From: Hymenobacter cavernae
Lineage (GTDB): Bacteria; Bacteroidota; Bacteroidia; Cytophagales; Hymenobacteraceae
DNA length: 64,000 bases
Direction of reading: 5' to 3'
Assembly (NCBI RefSeq): GCF_014641455.1
Contig: NZ_BMHT01000005.1
Coordinates: forward strand, 499,357 to 563,356
In this document: in pieces, positions 17,398 through 26,562 of the stretch
Position numbering within the stretch: position 1 is the stretch's first letter
How the letters are laid out: each line of letters starts with the position of its first letter
Made by a program: the position numbers and the translations under genes
The notes under the pieces: generated by a model
What the model saw: only the letters and a program-made list of their open reading frames with translations
The model's database searches: none
What the model was told of the DNA's origin: nothing

Positions 17398-17841
17398 TTA
17401 GGACAGTTTATTTAATAAGCTATGCGCGTATCTATTACTTAAAATAGTATTCCACAGTAACAACCCGATAAATGCACCGAGCACATTTAGCAATACATCA
17501 TCAACATCAGGAACTCCAACTCTCCAGGCATACTGCGCGCCTTCTATCAACGCGCTAATAAATAAGCTTATTACCAGGATGTATTTCTCATTAGCTACTT
17601 TAAATAAGCTAGCCAGGAAAAATGGAAGCGGAATGAATAGTGCTACATTTCCAAAAAGATTAGAAAAGAAATTCCACCGCCCTGTCGCTTCCGATTGAAA
17701 AGACTCAATCGTTCTTACTACAGGAATTAAATTCACCAATCCGTCGTGCCAGACAATAATATGCCTTCTTCTGGCAAAGAAAACAATATAGCCTACGACA
17801 AGTATGTAAAACAGAAATAAGAACCACTTCAGCAATTTCAT
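17398..17841 (-). CDS. VanZ-like family membrane protein
   Basis: A 147-residue protein with four hydrophobic segments and VanZ-like features: a first helix at residues 1-22, NLIPVVRTIESF, the segment FGNVALFIPLPFFLA and the conserved acidic helix start DVDDVLLNVLGAFIG. VanZ-like proteins are widespread and mostly of unknown role; one member raises teicoplanin resistance. Here the gene lies inside a polysaccharide cluster, 14 bases before the acetyltransferase. That suggests a link to envelope polysaccharide rather than glycopeptide resistance; this is inference. The gene is AT-rich. Confidence 0.85.
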   Translation of the reverse strand: MKLLKWFLFLFYILVVGYIVFFARRRHIIVWHDGLVNLIPVVRTIESFQSEATGRWNFFSNLFGNVALFIPLPFFLASLFKVANEKYILVISLFISALIEGAQYAWRVGVPDVDDVLLNVLGAFIGLLLWNTILSNRYAHSLLNKLS

Positions 17842-17935
17842 CTGATCAAGTTAAAAGTAGTTCAGCAAGCAGGTTTCGTGAAGGGCTGCTACGCGGAGGA
17901 ATGACCTCACAAGCTAGCTTTGTGGACACTAGAAT

Positions 17936-19147
17936 TTACTTGGCTATAGCCTCCAGCAAGCGGTTCGCGGCCGGACCCGTTGCGAAGTTTCTGACGAAGC
18001 AAGCGCGGGCGTGCTCCCCCATTGCCAGCTTCTCCTCCGGTGACAGCTGCATCCATTGCGCTAACATCGCTTGCGCACCGTCAGCGGTATCATCGGCAAC
18101 AATCCCGCCACCGGCTTCCTCAATTTCCCGCCAGATATTCACCTGATTAGAGATAAGGACCGGCTTACGACAAGCCAACGCTTCTACCACGGCAATACCA
18201 AAGTTTTCCTGGTGACTGGGCAACACGAAGGCTTCGCAGTGGTAAAACGCGCCCCATTTCGCCAGCCCCGTGAGCATGCCGGGAAAAGAAATAACTGCCT
18301 GCGGATTTTTATTGCCGGAAGCCAGCTGCTGCATCTGCTGCCCATAGGCAGTTTCCAGCCCCGGTCCCGCTACTACCAGCTGCGCGGGATCATTCTTCTG
18401 CGGTAGCGCCGTAGCAGCAACCGGCACAGGCTCAGCAGCTATTTTCAAGTACGCATTCAACAGGAGATCAACGCCTTTCTTCTCGTGAATCCGGCTCAGG
18501 AATAGCAGATAAGGCTGATGCTCAAGCTCTGGACAGTGCTTCAGGAAAGCGTCGCGCATGGCGGGCGTATACGCCGGCGGCTCCTCCACTCCTAGCCCCA
18601 CTACCACATCGCGCTTCGGGTGATATGGGCGGAATGGCTCGCGGGCCAACAAGCGCTCGGCCTCGCAAGTGAAAAGTATCGCATCGGCGTTGTTAATAAC
18701 GCGCCCTTCAATCAGCTTCCAATAGGCCCAGTTTCGCAACGCCTTTATTTTCCGGCCAGTAGCTCGCTGAAAATACGGATCGAGCATTCCGTGCGGCATG
18801 ATGTAGAGCCTAGGTACTGGTCCTTGGCTTTTAGCCTGACGAATTGCCTTTTCTACGGCGTAAGTCGGATAAAGCCAGAGCCCATGCGCAATCACACAGT
18901 CGAAGTGTGCAAAGTTATCTAAGAGCCACGGAATCAGCTTAGCGCTGTAGCCCCATGGCCCTTTGGCGGGCCCAAGTGCGTGCGTGCGGAAGGAATCATC
19001 AGCCAGAAAGGAAGCATCCGGCGCATCCAGGCTCACCACTTCGTTATCTACACCTAGGTCGGCCAACCCCGCAACAATTGTTCGAACTGCTTGGCATACT
19101 CCCCCCATCTTGGGATCCATTCCGGCAATAACATGGAGTACCTTCAT
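17936..19147 (-). CDS. Glycosyltransferase, GT4 family
   Basis: A 403-residue GT-B enzyme. The N-terminal acceptor domain begins MKVLHVIAGMDPKMGGVCQAV with the glycine-rich loop, followed by VIAHGLWLYPTYAV and IMPHGMLDPYF. The donor domain contains YLLFLSRIHEKKGVDLLL, VVAGPGLE and the E-x7-E-type signature in LPSHQENFGIAVVEALACRKPV. It most likely adds one sugar of the capsule repeat unit. GC is normal for the chromosome, in contrast to the AT-rich GT2 gene upstream. Confidence 0.9.
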   Translation of the reverse strand: MKVLHVIAGMDPKMGGVCQAVRTIVAGLADLGVDNEVVSLDAPDASFLADDSFRTHALGPAKGPWGYSAKLIPWLLDNFAHFDCVIAHGLWLYPTYAVEKAIRQAKSQGPVPRLYIMPHGMLDPYFQRATGRKIKALRNWAYWKLIEGRVINNADAILFTCEAERLLAREPFRPYHPKRDVVVGLGVEEPPAYTPAMRDAFLKHCPELEHQPYLLFLSRIHEKKGVDLLLNAYLKIAAEPVPVAATALPQKNDPAQLVVAGPGLETAYGQQMQQLASGNKNPQAVISFPGMLTGLAKWGAFYHCEAFVLPSHQENFGIAVVEALACRKPVLISNQVNIWREIEEAGGGIVADDTADGAQAMLAQWMQLSPEEKLAMGEHARACFVRNFATGPAANRLLEAIAK

Positions 19148-19333
19148 GCGTTCTATTCGTCTTTGTGAGAGTGTCGCTAGTAATTAGAGGCTCCTGCTTA
19201 CTACTCACAAATTAGCATCTCAATATAATAGCGCATAAAAGTACAAAATAATTAGTAAATTCTGCTTTTACAATTCATTTATTACTTAACTCTTGGCTTT
19301 ATTATTCCATCCGCATAAAAGATATTTACGGCA

Positions 19334-20317
19334 TCAATTCTCATCTACTGACTTGCTATCTAGCAAATACGCACTTACGTAAAACAGAATAGTTTGGGTG
19401 AGCGTTTGCCGGCGCACTCCGTTCTTTATATTATTCAATAAAAATGAGAATCTTTTGTACTTAAACAAATTAATAAAGTCTTTAACAACCTTTAGCTGCT
19501 TAGTACCTAGCTCTACTCGGTAAGCATTAACTAGCGCTTCCGCCATTAATAGTTTATTCTTAACATCTTTGAGATTACTTTTTTTTATAGCTATTCGTTC
19601 GAACCTTCCCCAAAAAGAATCATCATCAAAGCTTCCGGATAGATTATTCCCGTGCTGCCGGTAAAAAATTGTTTTTCTATCTAGGTAAGCAATCCTCCCT
19701 AGCGCACTTGCAACCAGCGCAATCCAGTAATCATGATTTTCCGCGATAGTTGGTATCGTTCCTACCACATCTGCAAGCCGCCTGTTGAGCATCATTGTGC
19801 ACCCATATATCGGGTTCTGAGCCAGTAGATGGCAAAGACGCAACTCGTTGATCTTTGCAGCTTTGAAATCCCGCCTCGACTCTATAATACGCAGACTAGC
19901 ATCTACGTAATTGAAGTTAGTGTACACTAGCAGTGGTAGGTTTCGACCGTATTGCTGCTCCTGCTGAAGCATTTTCGTTAGCGTGCACGCTATCTTATCA
20001 GGCAGCCAGAAGTCATCTTGGTCGCACAGCATAATGTAGCGTGCGTGTTTTGCCTTCTGTAGCAGCTCATTAAAATTCAAGGCTGCGCCAATATTATTAA
20101 GCTTGTCTTCTACAACAGATATCTTTTCCGGATAACGTCTTTGATAACCAGCTATAATATCAGGAGTAGAATCGGAAGAATTATCATCTCGTATTATTAA
20201 ATACCAATTGGAATACGTTTGATTAATAACACTCTCTAACTGTTCTTCAATATAATGAGCGCCGTTGTAGGTTGCCAGCAAAACAGTAACACTAACAGCA
20301 TCTTCATTTTTCATCAT
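19334..20317 (-). CDS. Glycosyltransferase, GT2 family
   Basis: A 327-residue GT-A enzyme. The domain starts VSVTVLLATYNGAHYIEEQL and has RDDNSSDST and the metal-binding LCDQDDFWLPDKI (DxD-like), followed by a C-terminal helical region; this is the layout of rhamnosyl-type GT2 enzymes. The flanking spacers (186 and 198 bases) and the gene itself are clearly richer in A/T than neighbouring genes, and no CCTAGG occurs between 19052 and 21338. This makes it the best candidate in the cluster for relatively recent transfer. ATG codons at 20317 and 20314 are both possible starts. Confidence 0.9.
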   Translation of the reverse strand: MMKNEDAVSVTVLLATYNGAHYIEEQLESVINQTYSNWYLIIRDDNSSDSTPDIIAGYQRRYPEKISVVEDKLNNIGAALNFNELLQKAKHARYIMLCDQDDFWLPDKIACTLTKMLQQEQQYGRNLPLLVYTNFNYVDASLRIIESRRDFKAAKINELRLCHLLAQNPIYGCTMMLNRRLADVVGTIPTIAENHDYWIALVASALGRIAYLDRKTIFYRQHGNNLSGSFDDDSFWGRFERIAIKKSNLKDVKNKLLMAEALVNAYRVELGTKQLKVVKDFINLFKYKRFSFLLNNIKNGVRRQTLTQTILFYVSAYLLDSKSVDEN

Positions 20318-20515
20318 GGCACTTTATCACCCTTGTACTTAAGAAAATACCCTTTCCTTATAAGTCCACGCAAAGGATGACCCATTTACTGCTGCTTCTT
20401 TGCTAAAGTTACTATAGTACATCTATAAAAATCATAGCTTACAAGCAGGGTAAAGGACCAAAACTTAGGTGTTGCCAATACCCGCTACTTGCAAATAGAA
20501 CAAGTAGTGCAGGCA

Positions 20516-21703
20516 TTACCACTGCTTCTCTGCTATGCTTTTATAAATTTCTTCAATCTTATTCAGGGCAGCTTCCGAATTGAACCTGGTCACGTTAGTC
20601 AGGCCAGCCGTAATGGCGGCGGCCCGCTCGGTTGGGGTGAGATTTACGGCTTGCTCGATTGTGACGGCGGCACCCTTCGCCCAGGCCGCAGTTTCCGACT
20701 CGTCATATGGCCGGCGAGGGATGAGGAATCCGGCGTTGCCGGCTACTTCGGTCATGGGTGCTTCCCCGGTGGTAACTACCAGGGTACCAGCCGCCATTGC
20801 CTCGGCAATGGGCCAACCAAAGCCCTCAGCAATAGAAGGAAACAAAAACACAGTAGCGCCCGCGTAGGCTAGCCGCACCAGCTCGTCGCCAACGCCGCTG
20901 AGTGAGTGAATATCATCCTTGAACGGCGATTCTACCCGTGCTTTTTCCAAAGCCGGTGACAGCCGCTCGCCGATGAGCAGGAGCGGTAACTTGGCTTGGC
21001 TAGTCATACGCCACGCATTGTAGAGCTCAATCACGCCCAGGCGGTTTTTATACCATTGGTTGCCACCTACGTGCATGAGGTAGCCGGCCGCCAGGTTCAA
21101 GCCCGTCCTTTCACTTAAGGTAGCACGCGCCTTCACGGAGTCGAAAGGAGTTAGTGCTTGGTCGAGGCCATTGTAAACAACCTCTGAGGTGAGGGGTAGC
21201 ACAGGCAGAAAGTCCTTGAGCTCGTCCTTTGTTTTTTGCGAAACGGAAATGAAGTGCTTGCCTTGCGAATAGCCTTGACGAATAAGGCGTTGGTACTGCT
21301 GGCCCGACCAGCCGGTTGGATTCTCCGGAAAATAACCTAGGGCCGAGCGTTGCGCCATAAAATCGTGGCAGTGGATAGCGTGGCGCCGCTCGGCAACCAG
21401 CGGCACCCAAGGCCCCAGCGCGTGATCTGTGAACACGAAGAGTGTATCGGGCGAATATTTCTTCAAACGCTGCCGGACTTCGGCCGGGAAGATGAGGTAC
21501 TGGTCGATATAACCTAGCCACTTCTTGAGGCCGCCTTTCACCGGTAAATCAAAAAAGCGCGACTTAGGTGCCCACATTTCTACCTGATGTCCCCGCTCGC
21601 GCATGCCATCAGCCAGCATCCGCGCGAAGCGAGGCATACTGGCAAACGGCGGCATGCGCTGGTCGCCCATGAAATCTGGATGCGTGAAGAAGACGATGTG
21701 CAT
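20516..21703 (-). CDS. Glycosyltransferase, GT4 family
   Basis: A 395-residue GT-B enzyme. The ATG at 21703 gives the family-like start MHIVFFTHPDFMGDQRM; an in-frame ATG 18 bases upstream is less likely. The donor domain includes YLMHVGGNQWYKNRLGVIEL, LLLIGERLS and FLFPSIAEGFGWPIAEAMAAG, with the E-x7-E motif typical of retaining GT4 enzymes. It is 38 bases downstream of the CgeB-like gene. The specific sugar and linkage cannot be predicted. Confidence 0.9.
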   Translation of the reverse strand: MHIVFFTHPDFMGDQRMPPFASMPRFARMLADGMRERGHQVEMWAPKSRFFDLPVKGGLKKWLGYIDQYLIFPAEVRQRLKKYSPDTLFVFTDHALGPWVPLVAERRHAIHCHDFMAQRSALGYFPENPTGWSGQQYQRLIRQGYSQGKHFISVSQKTKDELKDFLPVLPLTSEVVYNGLDQALTPFDSVKARATLSERTGLNLAAGYLMHVGGNQWYKNRLGVIELYNAWRMTSQAKLPLLLIGERLSPALEKARVESPFKDDIHSLSGVGDELVRLAYAGATVFLFPSIAEGFGWPIAEAMAAGTLVVTTGEAPMTEVAGNAGFLIPRRPYDESETAAWAKGAAVTIEQAVNLTPTERAAAITAGLTNVTRFNSEAALNKIEEIYKSIAEKQW

Positions 21704-21741
21704 AGGTATGATACAATTCAACCAGATGGCTGGTCCTCTGT

Positions 21742-22782
21742 CTAGTGTATGTTTATTGCCGCCAGAACCTTCCGGCAGATATCCTCATTGCCGACGCCAA
21801 TTGCGCGCACCTTGCGCATACCGGCCTGCCGGATATTTTCGCGGAGTACGTCATCCTGGAGCAGCTTCTTACAAACACTCGCGCACTCGGCAGCATCAGC
21901 CCAGAATACGGCCTCTTTGCCTTCCTCGTAGATTTCCTGATGTTCGGTGGTGCGCTCGGCACAGAACAAGCCGCCCGCGTAGGGCACCTCCAGGGAGCGT
22001 TGCGTGTGCAAATCACGGTTGCCTTTCGACAACAGACCTAGGCAAATCTTGGAGCCCTGGATGGCAGCTACGTAGTCGCGGCCGCTCAAGTTACCGCCAC
22101 GGTATGCCGATTTCAGGGTTTCCCAGTGCGGCGATTTGGTCCAGCGGTCGCCCCAGATGCTGAGCGGAATGCCTTGGTTCAGCAGCTCCAGCATAAACTC
22201 ATCGCGCTTTTCGTAGCGCATCCAGGTACCGATGAATACAACTTCGCTGCGGAAGGAAGCCGGAATATCGTCGATGCTGGCAAAGGGTTTATGCTGCACT
22301 TCATCGTAGCTCCGCAGCACGCGCATCACGTTGGCCCCTAACTGCCGGCTCTCTTCTTCTGTTTCTTTCCGCACAACGGCCACCAGATCGTACAAGGGTA
22401 ATGCCTTGACGACCAGATCAAAGCGCCGTCCGTCGCGCTTGCCCGTTGGGTCATCCACGTTGTAGAGCACTACGGGGCGACCTAGCTTTTTCAGTGCTTT
22501 CAGGCTAGCCGGGCCTATCAGCTCGCCACTATCAACCCACACGACATCGTAGGCCGGCTTAGTACTTACCAGCTGAGTCAGCCACTTGGTGATGCTGGAT
22601 TGCAGCAGCCGAAAGCCGGTTCGGTAATGAATCAGATGCAGCCAGCGAGATTCGAGCTGCCCGGCCACTACTTTATTCGGGTCCTTCACATCAACGATGT
22701 GTCCTAGCCGTTCGAGGGCTTTGGCGCGGTGCGAAGAAGTTGAAGCCGGGTGACTATCACCTAAGTAGAGGACATGAGCCAT
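21742..22782 (-). CDS. CgeB-like glycosyltransferase
   Basis: A 346-residue protein resembling the CgeB/Glyco_trans_1_2 group. The N-terminal Rossmann-like half has VLYLGDSHPASTSSHRAKAL and YDVVWVDSGELIGP. The C-terminal half has SEVVFIGTWMRYEKR, ICLGLLSKGNRDLHTQRSLEVPY and the AGGLFCAERT segment that precedes the donor-binding acidic residues in this family. It presumably contributes a sugar to the capsule repeat unit. It follows the polymerase-like gene by 134 bases and normal GC suggests long residence in the genome. Confidence 0.85.
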   Translation of the reverse strand: MAHVLYLGDSHPASTSSHRAKALERLGHIVDVKDPNKVVAGQLESRWLHLIHYRTGFRLLQSSITKWLTQLVSTKPAYDVVWVDSGELIGPASLKALKKLGRPVVLYNVDDPTGKRDGRRFDLVVKALPLYDLVAVVRKETEEESRQLGANVMRVLRSYDEVQHKPFASIDDIPASFRSEVVFIGTWMRYEKRDEFMLELLNQGIPLSIWGDRWTKSPHWETLKSAYRGGNLSGRDYVAAIQGSKICLGLLSKGNRDLHTQRSLEVPYAGGLFCAERTTEHQEIYEEGKEAVFWADAAECASVCKKLLQDDVLRENIRQAGMRKVRAIGVGNEDICRKVLAAINIH

Positions 22783-22916
22783 TGAGCAATTAATTAAGTT
22801 CTGATTCAGAGCAGCGTGTTGTGCGTAGTTTCGTTGGGTTGCGCTGGCGGTTTATCTATGTCTAGATTCGCAAATGCGCACTTAGCGGCAGCAATATAGG
22901 CACACCAATATTTAGT

Positions 22917-24623
22917 TTAACGCTGGGCTACTCTCACGTGGCGCGCTACTCCTCTCTTCTTCGGTCCTTCAAACACATTGCTTATGAAGCGGGTAGCTTG
23001 GAAGATCACGACGTAGAGGAAAATCATCTGTAGCCAGCCGCGCATCAGGAAGGTGGCCGTTGCTGCTACCGACTCGGCCGGCAAGAACTGGAATATTGCG
23101 GTGATGGCCAGCAGCCCGCACAAGCTGAAGCGCAGTGAAGTACCGGTTGACTGCTCACCGTTCTCCGTGCGGGCGGGGGTTACCAGCTTGTCGCATAACC
23201 AGAAGACGGGCATCATGCCCACACCTAGAAAGAACAAGTACCACCAGCTGAAAGCCGCCATACCTGTTCCGGCGAAGTGCCCGGTGCGGAAGCCCCCTAA
23301 GGCTTCGGGTGGCCCACCGGCTTCCGCGTACAGGTAGTCACCAAAGGACACGGCGTAAACAGCCTCCTTATCAGCGTTTATATCCAGTGCTTTCAGAAAA
23401 GGATCGGGCAAGGCACCTAGGATGTAGTTGATGGTGTACGTCAGCATATCCTTGTCCTGATCCCCAATCTTGGACGCCTGTACGAGGCTGGCATCGTTGA
23501 ACTTCAGGTTAGAAAAGCGCGCCGTGAAGATGTTATCCAGGTAGCGCTCGTCCCATTCGTCGGAGGTCGTGTTGTCGTACTGCCGACGGGCGTGAATCGC
23601 TTCTTTATCCTGGTAAGCTTGCAGGGTCAGCTCGATTAGCTCGGCGTTGGAAATTTTGCTGCGCTGATTCCGGACGATAACCATAGCCGTACCGATGTCG
23701 GCAATTGGCCCCGTTATGAGTAGAAAACCTAAGCCGGCCAACAACGCATTGCGCAGGGTAAACAAGCGCGTTTTGAAGATGCCTAGCAGCAAGCCAAACC
23801 CAAAGGCAAACCCAACGGAGGTGAAGCCGAGCATGAAAGCACCCCGGCTGTTGCGCCCGATACTAACCACAAAAAGCAACACCGTAAAGATTACCAGCAT
23901 GGGCACCAGACGCTTGCTGGGATCCTTAGTTTGCCCGTACATGCGGCCAAATGGGATAAAGAAGGGCGCGTACGAAAACGGAATCAGCCCTTGGATAGCC
24001 TTATCGGAAGCCGCGCCAGTCACTTCCCAGCCAACAGAAGGCGAGATAAAAAAGGCGTACACAGTGGCCCCAAGTCCGATAAGACCCATGAGCCAAAGCT
24101 GCAAATCGGCGGGCGGCGTGAAAATACCTATGTGGTTTAGCCAGGAAGTCGGGCTGCTCAGTGGCTTACGTATCAGGCCCCGGTAAATAGCATGAGCCAG
24201 CAGCAGCACGAGTAGTGAGAGGCTGGAATGCACGAATACTTGGTAAGGCAACTCTAGGTTGAAGACTACTGGCTTGCCTTCCAGCGTCGTGAACACCAAA
24301 GGAAAGTAGAACTGAGTTGCCGTGAAGCCGAGCAGCAGGAAACTGGAGAGCGGATAGGTATGGAGCATGTCTGAACGCAAGAACTGCGTACTCAGCAAAC
24401 CCCAGGCGATAATGATGCAACCCAGCGCAAACAAATTCGCCGTACTCAAGAAGAATACAGCCTGAAACAAACAAGCCACGAGCAACGCCACCCAAGAGCC
24501 GCGCACAAAGTTGAACAGGAAACTTCCTGTCTCGGCCGGAGCTAGGTACGCCAGTGCCTTAGATGAAAAAGCTGCCGATGGCGTGAGTGCGCTTCGCGAT
24601 TTAGAGGACCACACGTTAGGCAT
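22917..24623 (-). CDS. Wzy-like polysaccharide polymerase
   Basis: A 568-residue membrane protein with about 11-12 hydrophobic segments and one long extracytoplasmic loop (about residues 330-450) that is hydrophilic and rich in charged residues. This is the pattern of O-antigen/capsule polymerases. The Arg-containing stretch SIGRNSRGAFMLG and the FGDYLYAEAGGPPEALGG segment are compatible with this. Wzy proteins are very divergent, so the call depends on topology and on its position directly after wzx in a Wzx/Wzy-type cluster. It would polymerise undecaprenol-linked repeat units in the periplasm. Confidence 0.75.
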   Translation of the reverse strand: MPNVWSSKSRSALTPSAAFSSKALAYLAPAETGSFLFNFVRGSWVALLVACLFQAVFFLSTANLFALGCIIIAWGLLSTQFLRSDMLHTYPLSSFLLLGFTATQFYFPLVFTTLEGKPVVFNLELPYQVFVHSSLSLLVLLLAHAIYRGLIRKPLSSPTSWLNHIGIFTPPADLQLWLMGLIGLGATVYAFFISPSVGWEVTGAASDKAIQGLIPFSYAPFFIPFGRMYGQTKDPSKRLVPMLVIFTVLLFVVSIGRNSRGAFMLGFTSVGFAFGFGLLLGIFKTRLFTLRNALLAGLGFLLITGPIADIGTAMVIVRNQRSKISNAELIELTLQAYQDKEAIHARRQYDNTTSDEWDERYLDNIFTARFSNLKFNDASLVQASKIGDQDKDMLTYTINYILGALPDPFLKALDINADKEAVYAVSFGDYLYAEAGGPPEALGGFRTGHFAGTGMAAFSWWYLFFLGVGMMPVFWLCDKLVTPARTENGEQSTGTSLRFSLCGLLAITAIFQFLPAESVAATATFLMRGWLQMIFLYVVIFQATRFISNVFEGPKKRGVARHVRVAQR

Positions 24624-24731
24624 TGATACGTTCTGGAATACAGCCGGGAAATAGGCAACAACGACTAGAAGCTAGCCTTCATCACACGGTTATCTGGTTG
24701 TTAAAAGCGGCAGTCGTTAGTCTTGTTAAGC

Positions 24732-26288
24732 TTAGTACTTGTTGGGGGCATACAACCTTTTCATGCCGGGCAAGTTGCTCACGATTCGGCGGGCGTGCTG
24801 GGTAGCTAGGTCCGGTAAAACCTGCCAGTAGCGCCACAGATTGCCGAGCAGCAGCACCAACGAGCCGAGCATCACCAGCCACTTCAACTGGGGTAGCACA
24901 ATCATGGCACCCATGCCAGCAGTGGCAATCCAGACGGAAGCCAAGGCAATAGCGAAGTGGTGCTTCGGCCACAGCAAGCCATTACCCTGTAGCCAGCGCT
25001 GGGCGACTACACGGTAGCCAATCATAGCGGCTACTTCGGCCGCCAGCAAGGCAATACCTGCGCCTAAGATACCCAGAAAGGGCACTAGGGCCGCAATACC
25101 ACCTACTACCACCACGGCTGCAACCGCCGAAAGGGCCAGTTGTGCTTTCAGCAGGTTGTTGCCTTTCACAACAGCAATGGCCGGCTGCGCCACGGCATAT
25201 ACCAGCACGCTCAAAGAGAGAGTGGCAAACAGCAACGGATTGAACGTAACCCGACCACGCGTCCAGAGTGTGTAGAGCGGCTCTATAACGGCTTGCAGCA
25301 CCACCATAGCCGGCGCCATGAGCGCTACCAGCACAAACCACAGTGTGCCAAATGCGGCTTCGCTCCGCTCTTGGTCGCGCTGGTGCAAAAAGCGCATCAG
25401 CTCCGGCATCAACGGGTTGATTACCGTATTCAAACCTTGTAGAGCCACGTTTGCGCCGGTCCGCATGGTAGAGAAGGCCGCCAAGCCTGCGGCACCCGAG
25501 AGCGGTGCCAGCACCAGACGAGCACCCTGCTGCCGCGCATTTTCCAGTAGTCCTTTCCCCGATATGGCTACTGAGCGCAGAAAGTTCTTGTAACCTAGCT
25601 TGAAAGAAGGTTTACTGAACGGAATTCCTTCTTTACGCAGCAACCGTAGCAAGTCCCAGTACATGGGCACGCTGGTGATGAGCGCGGCCAGAGTCATTAC
25701 AACGCCGGCCGTAAGCAGCCCATAGCCCATCAGCACCGCCACGACAGGCGCAATCGAGCTTACCACTGTATTGAACAGATTCCACCACGCCATGCGCGGG
25801 AAGTAGCCAAATGGAGCCAGTACCCGAAAAAACAACCCGGAGATGCTGTTGCAGATCAGCCAGGAAATGCTTTGCAGCACCAGAATGATGCCCGCTGCGC
25901 GGATCAATTCAGGATCCAGCATACCAGCATGTTCTGACTGGCCCAGCAGGTAAGGCAACACGCCGACCGTTAGCACAACCACTACCAGTAGAATCTGACC
26001 TAGGCTAATAAGCAAACCGACAGTGGCACCGGACCAAAGAAAGCGGCTCAGTTCGGGGCGATTGTCCCGACCAATACGGAGAAACTCGTACGCCAAGAAC
26101 TCCTGGTGACCAAAGTCCAGCGTAATCAGCAGATTAGTGAGCGACAGAATGGCCAGCCAGATACCGTAGGTTACGACGTTCCAGTGCGACAGGTACAAGG
26201 GCACCAGCGCCATTTGGGATATCATCGTAACTCCGATTTGTGCCCATGATGCTGCGCTCCCAGAAATTACGCGTGCTGCCGTTGACAT
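24732..26288 (-). CDS. Wzx-like polysaccharide flippase (MOP superfamily)
   Basis: A 518-residue protein with about 12-14 transmembrane segments. The N-terminus is typical of Wzx/RfbX-type flippases (AARVISGSAASWAQIGVTMI, SLTNLLITLDFGHQEFLAYEF). It should translocate undecaprenyl-diphosphate-linked repeat units from the cytoplasmic to the periplasmic face. The 274-base AT-rich gap upstream contains the terminator of the kinase gene, so wzx and the genes downstream probably have a promoter of their own in that gap. Confidence 0.87.
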   Translation of the reverse strand: MSTAARVISGSAASWAQIGVTMISQMALVPLYLSHWNVVTYGIWLAILSLTNLLITLDFGHQEFLAYEFLRIGRDNRPELSRFLWSGATVGLLISLGQILLVVVVLTVGVLPYLLGQSEHAGMLDPELIRAAGIILVLQSISWLICNSISGLFFRVLAPFGYFPRMAWWNLFNTVVSSIAPVVAVLMGYGLLTAGVVMTLAALITSVPMYWDLLRLLRKEGIPFSKPSFKLGYKNFLRSVAISGKGLLENARQQGARLVLAPLSGAAGLAAFSTMRTGANVALQGLNTVINPLMPELMRFLHQRDQERSEAAFGTLWFVLVALMAPAMVVLQAVIEPLYTLWTRGRVTFNPLLFATLSLSVLVYAVAQPAIAVVKGNNLLKAQLALSAVAAVVVVGGIAALVPFLGILGAGIALLAAEVAAMIGYRVVAQRWLQGNGLLWPKHHFAIALASVWIATAGMGAMIVLPQLKWLVMLGSLVLLLGNLWRYWQVLPDLATQHARRIVSNLPGMKRLYAPNKY

Positions 26289-26502
26289 ATTTTATTTACG
26301 TTAACTCCAAAACTCAATTTCATATGCTTTTGGAGCTGCACTTTCAAGCGAATGATTAACCTAGATAATTGATAGTAGTAGCTGGTACTTTATATCAAAT
26401 AATTTAAAACCAATAACCTAGCTTTTAATCACTCACCAAGCAATTTTATACTTTTAAAAGTATTGTATTAAATAATCGAGAGAACACCAGAAAAGCAGAA
26501 AA
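26289..26502. other. AT-rich leader upstream of wzx
   Basis: AT-rich non-coding sequence between wzx and the terminator of the kinase gene. It contains two CCTAG words near 26360 and 26418 but no complete minus-strand TAnnTTTG promoter that I can see. Confidence 0.5.
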
Positions 26503-26553
26503 CGCTATTTAGTAGCAGCCGGTTACTAGATAAGCCAGCGTTACTAAATAGCG
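26503..26553 (-). terminator. Terminator of the Wzc-like kinase gene
   Basis: A perfect 12-bp stem (CGCTATTTAGTA at 26503-26514 with TACTAAATAGCG at 26542-26553) starts 9 bases after the stop codon. In the minus direction it is followed by TTTTCTGCTTTTC. It separates the export genes from wzx. Confidence 0.8.
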
Positions 26554-26562
26554 CCTTGAAGA